Part shown: positions 33,496-44,664 of the stretch, piece after piece | Position numbering within the stretch: position 1 is the stretch's first letter | Layout of the letters: each line of letters starts with the position of its first letter | Assembly: GCA_051294375.1 (NCBI GenBank) | Contig: CM119263.1 | Coordinates: 5,782,382-5,846,381 of the forward strand | Direction: 5' to 3' | DNA from: Paraspadella gotoi | Taxonomy: Eukaryota; Chaetognatha | Length of the DNA: 64,000 bases | The notes under the pieces: generated by a model | Told to the model about the DNA's origin: nothing | Databases searched by the model: none | What the model saw: the letters and a program-made list of their open reading frames with translations, nothing else | Translations under genes and position numbers: made by a program

Positions 33496-33640
33496 CCGCG
33501 TGCACTGCCATCGTATGCTCTCCGCCCCGCCGACTCCATGTGTCGCCATATTTGTATACCCTTTTCTTTTTTCTGATTGGCCGGCGGATGACCAATTCTG
33601 GCCGGCCAATCAAAGNNNNNNNNNNNNNNNNNNNNNNNNN

Positions 33641-34891
33641 AGAGAGAGAGAGAGAGCTCCGGAGTTGTAACCTTCCATAACATTAAACGTTTCCTCTTCA
33701 TCGCTCTCCTCCTCTCAATTCACCACGCCCACATCCTCCTCTTCCTCCTCCTCCCCCCCGCCCGGGACACCGACCAGTAAGACTCCCGAGAGAGAGACGC
33801 GAAAAAAAGTCGCGAGTTTTTCCCGCGGGAATAATCGGTCGGGAGGAGGAGTCGCGTTCTGATTGGTCGAGAAGATCTACTCGCGATCTGATTGGGTCAA
33901 AATCCACGGTTGCCGTCGCTTTGACCAATGGCAGCGACCTTCTGACCTCTCCGCTTAGTCAAGGGCGAATGGCGTAGAGTGAAGGGGGGAAGAGAGGGGG
34001 GGGAGAGATGGCTCAGAGGAGGAATTAAAAATGGCATCGGAAGAGGAAAGAAAATGTGGTTTCCTCTCGAAACTAGTTTTAAATTTCAGTTTGTGTTTTG
34101 ATTTACGAAATTATAATAACACTATGTCACCTTTTGATACAAGAGTCATTGCGTAATTTCGAATACTTAATCAATTCGAATGGCGGTTGGTTGTCTTTTT
34201 TTCTAATTCTAATTCCAATCTACTTAACGTGTGACGCAATGCGAAGATAATGAAAAATATTTTAAGAATTAATAAATATAGTAATATAAACTTTCTCCCG
34301 TGACGTTCAAAAACATTTAGAAAAATATTGATGCTGAAAATAGACTATTTATTCCGCATCTCAAAAATATTATTTAAAAAATTCAGCAACAATAAAACAA
34401 TAAAACAATACACCAATCCAAACAATGTTTTATATAAACTTGTAATATACCCCATCCCATGGATTTAATTTATTTTAAAGTGAATTCAGTCTCATGATAA
34501 TTTTTTTCTATCTCTTTTAAGTGAAGTTTTATTAAATTTAAGAGCTTTCTTCAGGTCTTTGTCGATGCTCAACTGTTCAATTCTTGTTCCTTAGGGACCT
34601 TCGTGAGTAGAGAGACTCCTAGCGTGCAAAAGAGTCATTTAAACAAAAGCGCAATTTTTTTTCAGATTCATATCTAAAGGAACTACATTAATTGTACATA
34701 TTATATATATTTAAAAAACAATGAAGAAATGTTTTTCACTTTTACTACTTATGAACGTTTTTATGTCTCTCATCGATATACTTGTAAATTTGTTTTTCTC
34801 TCTTTCTACGCAAGAAATAATGTCGCGAGTTTTGAAGCTAGAAAAATTTTGTTTTGATGTTAAATGAAATACATAACGTTAACAAAATAAT
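33641..34891. other. Intergenic sequence, no gene seen
   Basis: GA array next to the gap (33641-33656), then a GC-richer stretch (33700-33960) with several ATTGG/CCAAT elements, then AT-rich sequence. Nothing coding was recognised. Confidence 0.6.
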
Positions 34892-34897
34892 TTTATT
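34892..34897 (-). terminator. Poly(A) signal AATAAA for FAM43-like gene
   Basis: AATAAA on the minus strand, about 108 nt after the stop codon at 35005-35007, in AT-rich 3' sequence. Confidence 0.6.
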
Positions 34898-35004
34898 TTA
34901 GAAAGTACAATTCTGGACAGAATTAGTAAAGAAGAAACGTTACATTTTTGTAAATACCGTCAAAAACGAAAAAAAAAATCTTAACAACAAACTAATAATA
35001 ATTT

Positions 35005-36847
35005 CTAAACTACAGTACTCGGCGTCACCCATTTGAGGTGTCTTTCGAAAAAGTGCCTTTGGTGTTTCGTCCAGGGCACCACCCTGTTTCGATCGGGATT
35101 TCGATGGAGATCGACGCCAGAGTCCGAATCGTCTTCATAATGTGTTCGCTTCTCTGATTGGTCAATTAGGAGATGGACTTCGGACATCTTTCTCGTCTGT
35201 GATCGTTCAATTGGAAGATGGGCTTTAGAATTCAATATCTTTGTGGGTTGATCAAAATCGGTCTTTGCTGCGAATTGATCAGTTGGCGGCAGCTTCTCCT
35301 TACAATGCGAGTCTTTAATTTCATGCAAAGATTCTTCCAATTCTTTTAAGTCCATCTCGTCTTCCGTCTTACGGAATTTCTTGCTGCTATTTCCTTTGTG
35401 AAAGGTGATGTTTTTCTTATCCTCTTGGTTAGTTTCTCCATCTCCACTCATCTTCTCAACTCCTTCCTTTATCTTCTCATCTCCTTCTCTCATCTTATCG
35501 TCATCTGCTTCCATCGATGGCACCAAATCTAATTCCATCTCAACATTTGAGGAATTCAAACTCTCGATTCCAGTCGAAGAAGATTCATCATCATGTCGGC
35601 TCGAATTGTCCGACAGACTGACGGACCGACCTCTCTCCAAGAGGCCGACAAGTTTGTCTTCGAAGCCGACATCTTTGTCTTTGTCGGTAAGAAGATGAAT
35701 CTTGGAGACTTTGCTGATTTCTTGGCAATGCGATCGCGCCTTTTCCTCCTTTTCCTCATCATCCTCCAGCCTTTGCAATGGATCGTCCACTGGTATCCTC
35801 TTCATCCCGGAGCGGAGAACATCGTCGCACTGGACAGTCATCCAAGGCATGGGAGACGGAGAGACAGAGTGAGAGGGAGAGAGAGAGGAAGAGGGAGATG
35901 GAGTTAGAGTTAGAGAGGGACAGGGAGATGAAGAAGAAGAGAGAGAGGGAGAGCGTATGTGACCGAAGGAACCCTCTTCGTCAACTTCGACGAAAGACTT
36001 GAGATTCTCGTCGGCGCGAATGAAGGACATCAAATCCGATGAGATGACGGAAGCGCGTCGAGTCGACGGGGCGTTGGAGAAAGAGAGAGGGAGTGGACGG
36101 TGTGATGGGGATGTTGAAAGCAATTGGGGGCGGGGAAGTGTGAATGAGGGTGTTGAAAGGTCGGGAGAGGCGTTGGAGTGGGAAAGAGGGCTTTGATGAG
36201 CGAGTTGAGACGGGGAAGGCTCTGGAGAGGGGATATCATCAGAGTCGTCGTATTGGAAGGTGCGCTCTAGGAAATCCGCGTTCGGAGGAGAAAAAGAAGA
36301 TTTGATCGATGCGTTTGAGTCTTCAGGATTAGAGAATCGATTAATGAGCGAAGAATAGATGGAAGGTGTCGTCGTCGCCGTCTTCGTCGTCGTCGATAGA
36401 TCGTCGCGACTAAAGACGAATTCTCTTTGATTTTCGTCTCCGTTCGTCGTTGGATTCGTCGAGAAGGAGGAGGCTTCGACGGTTGCAGAGGCTCGCCAAA
36501 GCTCGTCCTCAGCGAAAAGCGGAAACGGTCGCAGAGTCCGAGGAACTTCAACTTTGGAGACAAAGTAAGGCAACCAATGCTCTTCCTCTTCCGCCTCCTC
36601 AGCCTTCTCCAGCGTATCGTCTCTCCAGCAATTCTTCGGAGACGTCAACTTCTCCAGTATTTGCTCCGAAGGGTGGTCCCACCCAAGGAATTTCCCGTCC
36701 GCCTCCAGATAATCTTCAAAAACTTCCTCGATCGACTCCAGGGAAGGAGCGTTGCGTTGGGAAGCGATTGGTGGTCGGTAGCGAAGGCCGGACGCGAGGA
36801 GGCGATGACGAAGAGGGAGGCGCGTTTGATCGGGGTGAGTGGAGAGT
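35005..36847 (-). CDS. FAM43-like exon 3 (residues 164-777, stop)
   Basis: The exon begins LSTHPDQTRLPLRHRLL, then YRPPIASQRNAPSLESIEE, DYLEADGKFLGWDHP, TSPKNCWRDD and VEVPRTLRPFPLF. These blocks look conserved rather than low-complexity. A long Ser/Pro- and acid-rich region follows, including an SPSPSSSLSPSHSVSPSP-type stretch near residues 320-340. It ends in an aromatic/basic block, PWTKHQRHFFERHLKWVTPS, then TVV-stop, which could be a second conserved motif or a C-terminal peptide ligand (inference). Purine-rich overlapping plus-strand frames are shadows. Confidence 0.9.
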
Positions 36848-38221
36848 CTTTTGGGAGGGTGAGAGGGAGATAGAAATTAATACGAAAAAAAGTCAAGCAG
36901 AATAAGTTTTTTTGATAAAATTTTTTTAGAGCAGGACAACAAATAATTAATTCAAATACATAACTAATGAAACATTTTATTATTAAAACAGTTTTTGAAA
37001 CTAAAACCGTCACTTTATATCAAGAAATATATAAGTAGAACAATCCTTTAAAGCGACCTGGGTGACCCATTTCAACTAAACCAATTTTAACTCCGCTCAC
37101 CATTCTTATTCCCCCTTTCTTCCCCTTTACCCCTCTCCCCTCCACTCCCTCACTCCCACCCTTCCACGTCTTATTTCTCCCCTCCTCTTCCTCCCCTCCT
37201 CTTCCTCCTCCTCCCCCTTTTACCTCGCTTCCGCTTCAACTCTCCTTCTCTCTCTCCTCCTCTGCTCCTTGGAGTATTCCTTCAGAGCGTTCTCCAACGT
37301 CTCCTTCAAGCGCCGCTCCAACTCCTCGGCGTGGCGGCGGCGCCGGCAGAACGCCGCGTGGCATCTCAGCTCCGATCTGCCCTTGGCGCCTTCGTGACGA
37401 TAGACCCAGACGAAGAGGCGGGGGTCAACGTCACGCGCCAACGCCACCAGCGTCAATCGGTTGGCGTAATATTCGGTGGAACGAAAAGGAGAAGAGGCGA
37501 CTTCCGCTTTGAGACTGTAGGGGGAAAGGATGAGGCGAAGGGGGGCGCCTCGTTTGTTGGTCTGGAATGGAGGGGGGGGGCGGGGAAGGAAATGGATTAT
37601 TTCAGAGGAATTGTTGATAAAAGGTAAATCTTAAAATTGACTTTTATTTTTATAAATGCGTAATAAATAAGAGGTAGGAAATTCGAATTTTGGGAGGAAA
37701 AGATTTTTTTTTTTAACAAAAACGTCAGAAAAACGTTAAAAGTGTAAAACATAACTTTTTAAAACATTATAAGTGTATAATGCACAAAAAATGTAAAACA
37801 TATACCCAAAGATTTTAAAGATTTTAATCGCAAAATCTGAAGCGATTCTTGACAAAATAATGAACTTGACTCATTCAACTTCGGTTGGCAAAACGATCAA
37901 TAAAATGTTAACAAATAAAACGGGAAAATAATAACTTCGAGAAGAAAGTAATTTGACAGCTGACAGAGCGACAGACGGACAGACGAAAGCACTGTCTAGT
38001 GTCTGACTAAATGAAAACTCTTGAAAATCGGGGATAGAGATATTAATGGCATGCAAAGAAAACGGGGACTAATAGCTAAATGTAAATTAGATTTATGTAT
38101 CATTGTAAAAATGTACTCTTAAAATTCCGACCCTGGGAAACGAGGGACAATCAATATCGACATTGAATTCTTTAGATCTCGTCCACATAGCGGGGGTCAT
38201 CGAGAAAGAACTGGATTCAGA

Positions 38222-38260
<39 letters not shown>

Positions 38261-38672
38261 CCCACAGAGAAACTTCCTCCCGGGAAGGGTCTCCGGCTGC
38301 GGAGGATGAAGAAGCGAGAAAAATATTTATTCCGGTTTCAGTGCAAAAGAAAAGAAAAGAAAAAAGAATAGAAAAGAATAGAATAGAATAGAATAGAAAA
38401 GAAAAGAAAAGAAAAGAAAAGAAAAGAAAAGAAAAGAAAAGAAAAGAAAAGAAAAGAAAAGAAAAGAATAGAAAAGAAACCCACTCACCCACAAATCCAC
38501 TTTATTAACCTCAACCTACCTTCAAGAAGTTGTTCCACAAGATGTTGACGGGCCGATCGAGGCATCCTTCCCCTTTAGTCATTGAGGTCAAAACGTTGCC
38601 GAGATATCGAACGGAGAAATTCGCTTCTGATTCGTTGAGGAAAAAAGTCTTTTTCTTTTTAAGGAAATTCAT
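35005..38672 (-). CDS. FAM43-like PID/PTB-domain protein, complete, 3 coding exons, 777 residues
   Basis: The join is 38672-38520, 37561-37224, 36847-35005. Lengths 153+338+1843 total 2334 nt, an exact open frame, with phases 0 and 2. Donors are AAG|GTAGGT and AG|GTAAAA; acceptors are TTCCAG and CAAAAG after a pyrimidine tract. FAM43 proteins carry one phosphotyrosine-interaction (PID) domain; their cellular role is poorly known and presumably adaptor-like. Family landmarks are YLGNV (residues 23-27), FVWVYRHE (101-108), LRCHA (116-120), YRPP (187-190) and APSLESI (197-203), equivalent to the YKPP and SAPKLGSI region of FAM43A. An in-frame TAA eight codons upstream of the ATG supports the start. 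At 777 residues it is much longer than human FAM43A (about 420). The extra length is a Ser/Asp/Glu-rich, probably disordered, C-terminal half. Confidence 0.93.
37224..37561 (-). CDS. FAM43-like exon 2 (core of PID domain, residues 52-164)
   Basis: Acceptor TTCCAG at 37567-37562, then ACC AAC AAA CGA. The exon holds the rest of the PID fold: GAPLRLILSPYSLKAEV, EYYANRLTLVALARDVDPRL, FVWVYRHE, LRCHAAF, and the long C-terminal helix ELERRLKETLENALKEYSKE, followed by an Arg-rich tail. It ends with two bases of Arg164 before GTAAAA. Confidence 0.93.
38338..38476. repeat. (GAAAA)n pentanucleotide array in FAM43-like intron 1
   Basis: Tandem AAAAG/AATAG units, ending about 45 bp from the exon 1 donor (plus coordinates). 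A GA array at 38221-38257 lies just beyond. Confidence 0.95.
38520..38672 (-). CDS. FAM43-like exon 1 (residues 1-51)
   Basis: The ATG at 38672-38670 has context AACAAAATGA. It starts MNFLKKKKTFFLNESEA, then VRYLGNVLTSMTKGEGCLD, the first strand and conserved glycine turn of the PID domain. The N-terminus is shorter than in vertebrate FAM43A, starting close to the basic stretch that precedes the domain there. The donor AAG|GTAGGT is strong. Confidence 0.92.
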
Positions 38673-39121
38673 TTTGTTACGGAGCTGAGTTTGTTGTTAT
38701 TGTTGTAGTTAATTTGACCGAAGATGGTCTTTGTTCCGCGATTCTTGGTCTGTAATTTAAAAAAAATAGATAAGCTTTTTATGAAAAAAGATAAGATGTT
38801 TCAGTCTAGCCAGTTCTTCGCCAGACTTTTGAGTACGTTTAAATAACAAAAAAAGAAAAGTTTTATATAAAAAAAAGTACAAGTCGAAGCAGAAAGTCTG
38901 TAAATATATTTTTTTTTGTTTCCGGATCCAAAGGAAAAAAAATACGGAATTTTAATTGAAATTCAACTGAACTTAAAAAAAAAGAACCGACGAATTTCGT
39001 TTTGTTTTTAATGGCGTTTAACTTTAAGTGTAAAAAAGTTAAAGACGAAAAATAATCAGAATTTAGAGTAATCTATTTCGCAGATGCTGGAGTAAAAGAA
39101 TATTTAGTGAGACAGAGAGAG

Positions 39122-39152
<31 letters not shown>

Positions 39153-39161
39153 GAGATGAGA

Positions 39162-39227
<66 letters not shown>

Positions 39228-39507
39228 AGAAGAGAGAGAATAGTAATTATATAGGGAAGAGAGAATCTCTCCTCTATTTTTAGAACAGGACGTGATTTTT
39301 TCAGCTCACGGATCCAAAGCGACGAATATCACGGGAGAAATGTTTGTGTTTTCGCTTTTTTTCTTTTTGAGAATTTTGTCTCGTGACGTTAAAATTCGAT
39401 TCCGTCTTCGCTATAAGAGAATTGACCTTTTCAGACAACGTTACCGACCGGACTCTCATAGCGATCGGTTTTTCTGTCCGTCGATCCGTCGAATTGAAGT
39501 TTCTCGA

Positions 39508-39572
<65 letters not shown>

Positions 39573-41681
39573 CTCTCTCCTCTCTCTTCTCATCTCCTCT
39601 CTCTTCTCTCTGAAACCCATAGGGGCGAACCCCGATGACGACGAGCCTTTGTTATCGTCGTTGACATCGTCGTCGTCCCCGTACAAAGTTCGGTGACCCA
39701 AAGCAAATTTGGTTCGACCGTCGATTTCACCGAAAACCGGATTCTGTCGCGGGTCACGTGATTAAGTCATGTGATGGATTCACGTGAAAAAATGAATGAA
39801 AGAAAAAAGAAGAAATTGAAGAAAACGAAAGGAAAACAATGAAGTCGAGTTGAATGTTTTGACCGAAAAGAATCGAATCGTTTCGCGTTTAAAAAATCCG
39901 CGAGTCAATGAGAGGAAAGGATTTATTGTTAAGAAATTGGTACTTACTATATTTATAAAAGTTATACTTTGAGTTCGGAGCGGCAAAGGAGGGTTAAAGC
40001 ATCCCTCCTTACGACAAGACGTTAATAGAACAGAACCCTGCAAGTTTTATACATAAATAGATAAATATAGCCATGCTGACGAAATTAAACAGAACAAAAG
40101 CAGACAAAATTTTAATGTTTTTGTTTTTGTTGTTGTTGTTGTTGTTGCATTGAAAAACGCAGAAAATAAAGATTTGTAATTTTGTTGATTTAAATGATGA
40201 AATGATGAAATGATGATTTAAATGATGAACACAAAAACGAAGACTCAATATTCGTCATTAAAAAAATAAATTCTAAATATGATTTTTTTTTCTGTTTATT
40301 CACCCTCAGAGTTGAGATAGAACAGATTTGACTCAAAGGATAAAGATGAGGGAAAATAATAAAAAAGAAAGAAAAGGAAAGAAAGAATCGGATGCCACAG
40401 ATTCTGATCAGAGCAGGTGAATATCTCAGGATTTTGGAAAGAAAGAAAGATTGAAAGAAAGACATATAAATAATAATGTAGAGTAGACCCAAAAAAAAGA
40501 CAATAAGAAAGAGAGGAAGAGAGTAAATAAGAAAAAAGTGTAGAAATTTAGAAAGAATATAATACGAGAAATGAGGAGCAATTTTTTTTCCCCGGTTGCA
40601 TATTTTCTTTCGCTTTTCAAAATCTTTGTCGATTTGAGTCGACGTCATTTCAACGCGAAATTCTGTTTGTTTAATGGAAAAAAACATTTTGTTTGACTCA
40701 ATCAACCAATCGGCTGAATCCACCGAACGGTTGAATTTACCGATCGGCTAAAATAGAAAACCAATCGGCTGAATCATTGAATATAGTATTGGTTGATTTG
40801 AAAAACAATCTCAACGCTGAAAAACTTGAAAAGTAAATCTTATCTAATCTCTCTTTTTTTTGGATCCTTTGAAATTAGATTATTGAAGGAGAGAAAAAAA
40901 AATTTAAATAAAAAACGACTGATTAAAGAAAATATTTGTTAATTTACACTCATTGTGAAATGTTTGTTAGGTTTTATTAGGTGAAGTCGTGATTTCAAAT
41001 TGCCTTCGTTAAAATTTCCTATCGAAAACGAAAACTTGAGAAAAAAAAAATGAATTGCGTTGAAAATGTTTGGAGTCATTTATGGCTTTGGCAGAATCGA
41101 AGGAGGTCCCTTCAAAGTAGCAGTAAATATCATTCTCTTACTCTATTCTTTTCGCCAATACAATTTTTGACATTTATGCCGTAAAATTAAGACGAGAATT
41201 GTTTTTTTTTTTCGAATCGAGAGAGAAATTTCCTTCGGATTTCAAGACTTTTTCTCTTCTATTTTTTTTCCCTTTGCTAATAGATAATTTTATTCTTTTT
41301 CGAGCAAAGATAAATTTGAGTTTTGAATTGCGGATCGATATGCAAGGACACGAGCAAAGGGAAAACAAAGAAGTTCGACCGGAACTCTCTTATTGTTTTA
41401 AGAGTTGAACTTTAAATTTTACAGTCGTGAGATAAAAGAGTTTTATTTCGTTTGATTTGTGGTCCTTAAGCGGATATTGGATCATAATGTTCTTCCATAA
41501 CGCAATTAACAACAATTTGATTTTAACCGTAAAATAGAAAAGCCTTTTCAATTCTTATCATATCGATTATATGTTTATTTAGTAATTAATTAGTTTTTAT
41601 TATATTACACCATAATATTAAAGCAAAGAGAACAAATAGTTAATGGAAATGCAAAATTGTTGCAAAAAAATTAGTTCCCGT
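38673..41681. other. Upstream of FAM43-like gene: AT-rich, simple repeats
   Basis: GA arrays at 39116-39235, a CT array at 39515-39605, GTT repeats near 40125-40147, and an imperfect repeat of CCAATCGGCTGAATC at about 40707-40775. No exon recognised. An upstream non-coding exon of the FAM43-like gene could be here (for example before the AG at about 38751) but is not demonstrable. Confidence 0.5.
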
Positions 41682-41770
41682 TGGAAATGGTTAGTGCGTC
41701 GTCCCGCACCGTAATTATGCACTTTTTCTTCGAACTTAATGGTCGTAGGTTCTCGCCCTGGTCGCACCAG
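41682..41770 (+). mobile_element. tRNA-like sequence, second retroposon family or decayed tRNA
   Basis: It has an A-box-like TGGTTAGTGCG at 41689-41699 and a B-box-like GGTTCTCGCCC at 41749-41759, with an extended loop between them, then TGGTCGCACCAG. The arms do not form a clean cloverleaf, so a functional tRNA is unlikely. Confidence 0.4.
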
Positions 41771-42183
41771 ATAGACTTCACGGTACCAAGCTCACTGCCG
41801 GATCCATTGTGACTCCATCTTCTCTCGATCATTTCAAATTTATTTTTTAATTTAAAGCGAATTTAACAATCAGATTAAAATAGATCTAATGAGTGATTAC
41901 TAAATTAATTTTTTATCAAATAACAAGAAATGACTTCATTAGTTTACGTTTTGATTCTTTCTCCAATTGAGGGAGAAATCATGAAAATATTTTTAACTAC
42001 AGCTGTTTACTAATCAACTAACATGCTACCCAGAATTTTTCAGGTAGAATAAAATAGAACTAAAACAAGTTGGTCATTCTAATTCGTTCATTGTCTTAAA
42101 CAAGTGACGATTAGTCAGTTAGAAAATAATGACGACAACGATAAAGTTGACATTTAAATATTGTTTCAAGTTTCTTGCGTCAG

Positions 42184-42220
42184 AGCTGCCGCCGCCGCTT
42201 TAGCAGCTGCAGAGAAACAG
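42184..42220 (+). CDS. Candidate 37-nt microexon (Ala-rich)
   Basis: TTGCGTCAG precedes A-GCT-GCC-GCC..., which encodes AAAAALAAAEKQ and ends at CAG|GTAATA. Its closing phase 0 would join in frame to the Thr-rich exon at 42876. The upstream exon needed to supply phase 1 was not found, so this stays tentative. Confidence 0.25.
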
Positions 42221-42485
42221 GTAATATTCTGTAAAGTATATAACGTTAGAAGAGAAGCAAATTTTTTTTAAAAAATTTAAAAATTAAGCAAAATCATTTT
42301 AAGCTAAGCCAATAAATATTTAATTTATCTCACTCGTTCTTTTCCTTGAGCAAGATCAATTTTGTTTGTTTAAAAATTTTTGCGGTCGGTCGGTCGGTCT
42401 TTCATAGGTTTACACGACGCTCATAACTCTGTTACAAATGTAGGACCTTTATTGCGCTTATGTATTATACTTGTGCAGTCACTTG

Positions 42486-42708
42486 TGAAGAGACAGAAAT
42501 AATTATAATGAGTTAGTGACAAAATAGCAGTCCCTGAGCTTCGGATCAGGTTGTAACACCGTGTTACAGGCGGGTTAAGCGCCCCGTCCGTCTTTACTGC
42601 TACGCGGACACCGGGCTATAACCCCAGACCTTAGGGTTGGGAGGAGAATGAGTTGCCTCCTGCGCCAATGGCCGCTGATAAACGATCGGTGGATTTTAGT
42701 CCACCATA
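42486..42708 (-). mobile_element. tRNA-derived repeat copy 3, full length, minus strand
   Basis: Minus-strand order: TATGGTGGACTAAAATCCACC, GGCCATTGGCGCAGGAGGCAA (A-box), GGTCTGGGGTTATAGCCCGG (B-box/T-arm), CCGCCTGTAACACGGTGTTA, CTGATCCGAAGCTCAGGGAC, and a 3' end at CTGTCTCTTCA. Flanks carry CAAGTG-TGCAAGT on the 5' side and CAAGTGACTGCACAAGT on the 3' side, a likely imperfect target-site duplication. With a strict reading only CAAGT is exact. Confidence 0.85.
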
Positions 42709-42875
42709 CTTGCACACTTGCAATGCACAGTGCACACTTAACAAGCGATCGTTGAACTTGCCGATTCTTGTTAATTTAATTGGAATCATAATCGTACATT
42801 AAAGTATATTACAATGAAAAAGTATTAAAACCAAATTCAAGGTATGTACATGTTGATGTTCTTTTTGCTCTCTAG

Positions 42876-42888
42876 AAGATGCAACCAC

Positions 42889-42924
<36 letters not shown>

Positions 42925-43126
42925 AGTCGACGATAACCAATACGATCAAGGGCGGATCAACCGGTCGTATGATGATGGCTGAAACGATTTCCTTTGGATC
43001 TCAAAATCCGTCGCCTTCTCGACCAACGCCAACGGGAAAAGTTGATATCAAAATCAAAGAGAAGGATCACCAGTTATGCTACCTGTTCAACCTGACAATG
43101 ATATTTGGTTCAGATAAACCTGGTTA
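42876..43126 (+). CDS. Thr-rich exon, paralogous to the exon at 47754
   Basis: Acceptor CTCTCTAG, then AAG ATG CAA CCA CCG and a run of ACG codons (poly-Thr), then STITNTIKGGSTG, which closely matches SITNTITGGST in the exon at 47754. The frame runs on to GSDKPG-stop at 43124-43126. It lacks the HExxH region. It may be an exon of a tandem paralogue or a decayed duplicate. The possible microexon at 42184-42220 would splice to it in phase 0. Confidence 0.4.
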
Positions 43127-43330
43127 AACGAATATAAGAAAGTCAGAAAAGAAAAATTTGAAAACCTAGTTCTTTCTTTGTTATTTTCGATGATTGACTT
43201 GTCAACTGGTAAGGTATATTTCTCAAGTATTACGCCGTCCAAAAAGGCGCAGTTTGTTGGCTATAAGGGGACAGTTTCAACTGCGCCCTCTTTCTGTTCA
43301 CGAAAACTGTCTTCTTTTCCGCTGTTTTAG

Positions 43331-43441
43331 GGAATCCCCGCCACTATTTTTTATGGGGATTAACATTTGAAGCCCTCAGCATTATCCACGGCGGGGAATC
43401 CCCGCCACTATTTTTGATGGGGATTGATATTTGAAGCCCTA
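43331..43441. repeat. Two copies of a roughly 60-bp direct repeat
   Basis: GGGAATCCCCGCCACTATTT...ATGGGGATT-A-ATTTGAAGCCCT occurs twice (43331-43375 and 43394-43441). It contains a GGGGATTCCCC-type inverted motif and looks mobile-element- or satellite-derived. Confidence 0.85.
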
Positions 43442-43911
43442 TCCCCGACCCGAATCACAAAATCTGTTCATCATCGGCAGTCCTTGTTATAAAAATATTT
43501 TAACTGAAATAACATAAAAAATATTAATGAATCCTAATTTAAAAAATAAATAATATAATTTGCTTGATGGCTGAGAATAGATTCGGTCTTTGCATACCAG
43601 AAAAAAAATTAGAAAGTTAGTAGAAATAATAATTTATTCATAATGAATTAGCACAGTACTTCGAAGACTTCTGTCTTCCTCTAAGGTACAAACAATAAAA
43701 AAAAAAAAATTGTATCTATTAGGTTCACATAACTTGCTTCACAGAAGTCTCTTCCCTCTCACATTTTTTAATCATATAAGTTTCTTCTTATAAATTTTTT
43801 ATTGTCAGTTAGAAACCTGTTCCTTCTAAAATACAGTTCTTGGAAAGTTTTTACAAAAAATTTTAGTTTCTAAAAAATTTTTTGTTTCACTTTGAATAAA
43901 TAGTTAGTAAT

Positions 43912-44249
43912 TGTTCAATTAGCCTCAGCACTAAGAATTTCGCCTGACTCCAAGAACGCCCATGTTGATAACAGGTGAATGTAGTTGTAGAGTTAAAAAC
44001 CTTCAGTAAACAATAATAAACATAACAAACATATTTCTTCATAGTTCATGTCATAACATACTTAGTAGGCATTCTCCGGAGGAGTGAGAAAAATTATTAA
44101 TCTTTCTGCCGCAGCGTTGAATCCTGGGCGCGTTCAAAACTCAGTAATCCAAACCTTTTCTAAAATTCCTTGACGAACGCTTTAAGCAAAAATCATTGTT
44201 TACGTTACGAGCGCCAGATTTTCACGCGCGGGCACGACCTCTCTTAACA
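43912..44249 (-). repeat. 3' LTR (minus orientation)
   Basis: Minus strand: TGTTAAGAGAGGTCGTGCC at the start, ending TTGAACA. Preceded by the polypurine tract. Confidence 0.75.
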
Positions 44250-44439
44250 CTCCCCCCTGGTACGTACACGGACACTAATAACAATAGAGAGGTCGTGCCG
44301 CTACTTTACCACCGCTGCTCTTGCCCTGTGGCAGTAAGAGCCGTCTGCAATTTGGTCACACTCAGCATGCATTGGCGGTCGGCGATCCTCATTGCGTCGT
44401 CCACGTTATCCAATGACTCCCTCGTTGAGACACCTTCAA

Positions 44440-44664
44440 TTACAATCCGCCTTCCCAATCTGTCTCCAACTTAGTTTCGTTAGCTGCTCCGCTCTCTGCT
44501 CTCTCCTCTTCTTTCATTGTCATCCACGTCTGCACTCTAACTTCCATTCTCTGCTGCCTTTCCTCCACCTTCATTATTCTTTCTTCAGTTCCGTTTCGAA
44601 TTTCTCTCAACTTTTCTTTGAGCTCATCCTCTTTTATCCACCCCTGCGTTTTGCTTCTCCTCAC
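44440..44664 (-). CDS. Gag-like coiled-coil fragment inside LTR element
   Basis: The frame encodes KTQGWIKEDELKEKLREIRN, then GTEERIMKVEERQQRMEVRV, a heptad-like charged helix typical of the N-terminus of some retrotransposon gag proteins. It stays open upstream to YRIRDV and stops at 44440. No zinc knuckle is seen. Confidence 0.4.
   Translation of the reverse strand: MRRSKTQGWIKEDELKEKLREIRNGTEERIMKVEERQQRMEVRVQTWMTMKEEERAESGAANETKLETDWEGGL

Larger units (their letters stand above)
29709..33615. repeat. 3.9 kb palindrome (arms about 1.95 kb, centre near 31662)
   Basis: The left edge TTTGATTGGCCGGCC (29709) mirrors the right edge GGCCGGCCAATCAAAG (33600-33615). Other matched blocks are CATGGAGTCGGCGGGGCGGAG (29773) with 33525-33545, the minisatellite (29803-30080 with 33210-33495), AAAGTTTATTTAAACATCTC (30244) with 33025-33045, ATCGATGACATCCCTTCGTCC (30966) with 32306-32326, and GAGAGAGCGCCATTCCCTCA against 31340-31370. 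The arms differ by indels and small repeat-length changes. The centre is CT then GA arrays around a short unique spacer. No gene was recognised within. Confidence 0.9.

Noticed and set aside
36427-36905. Two overlapping plus frames of about 150 codons
   Set aside because: Antisense shadows of FAM43-like exon 3, whose frame is fixed by homology and splice phase.
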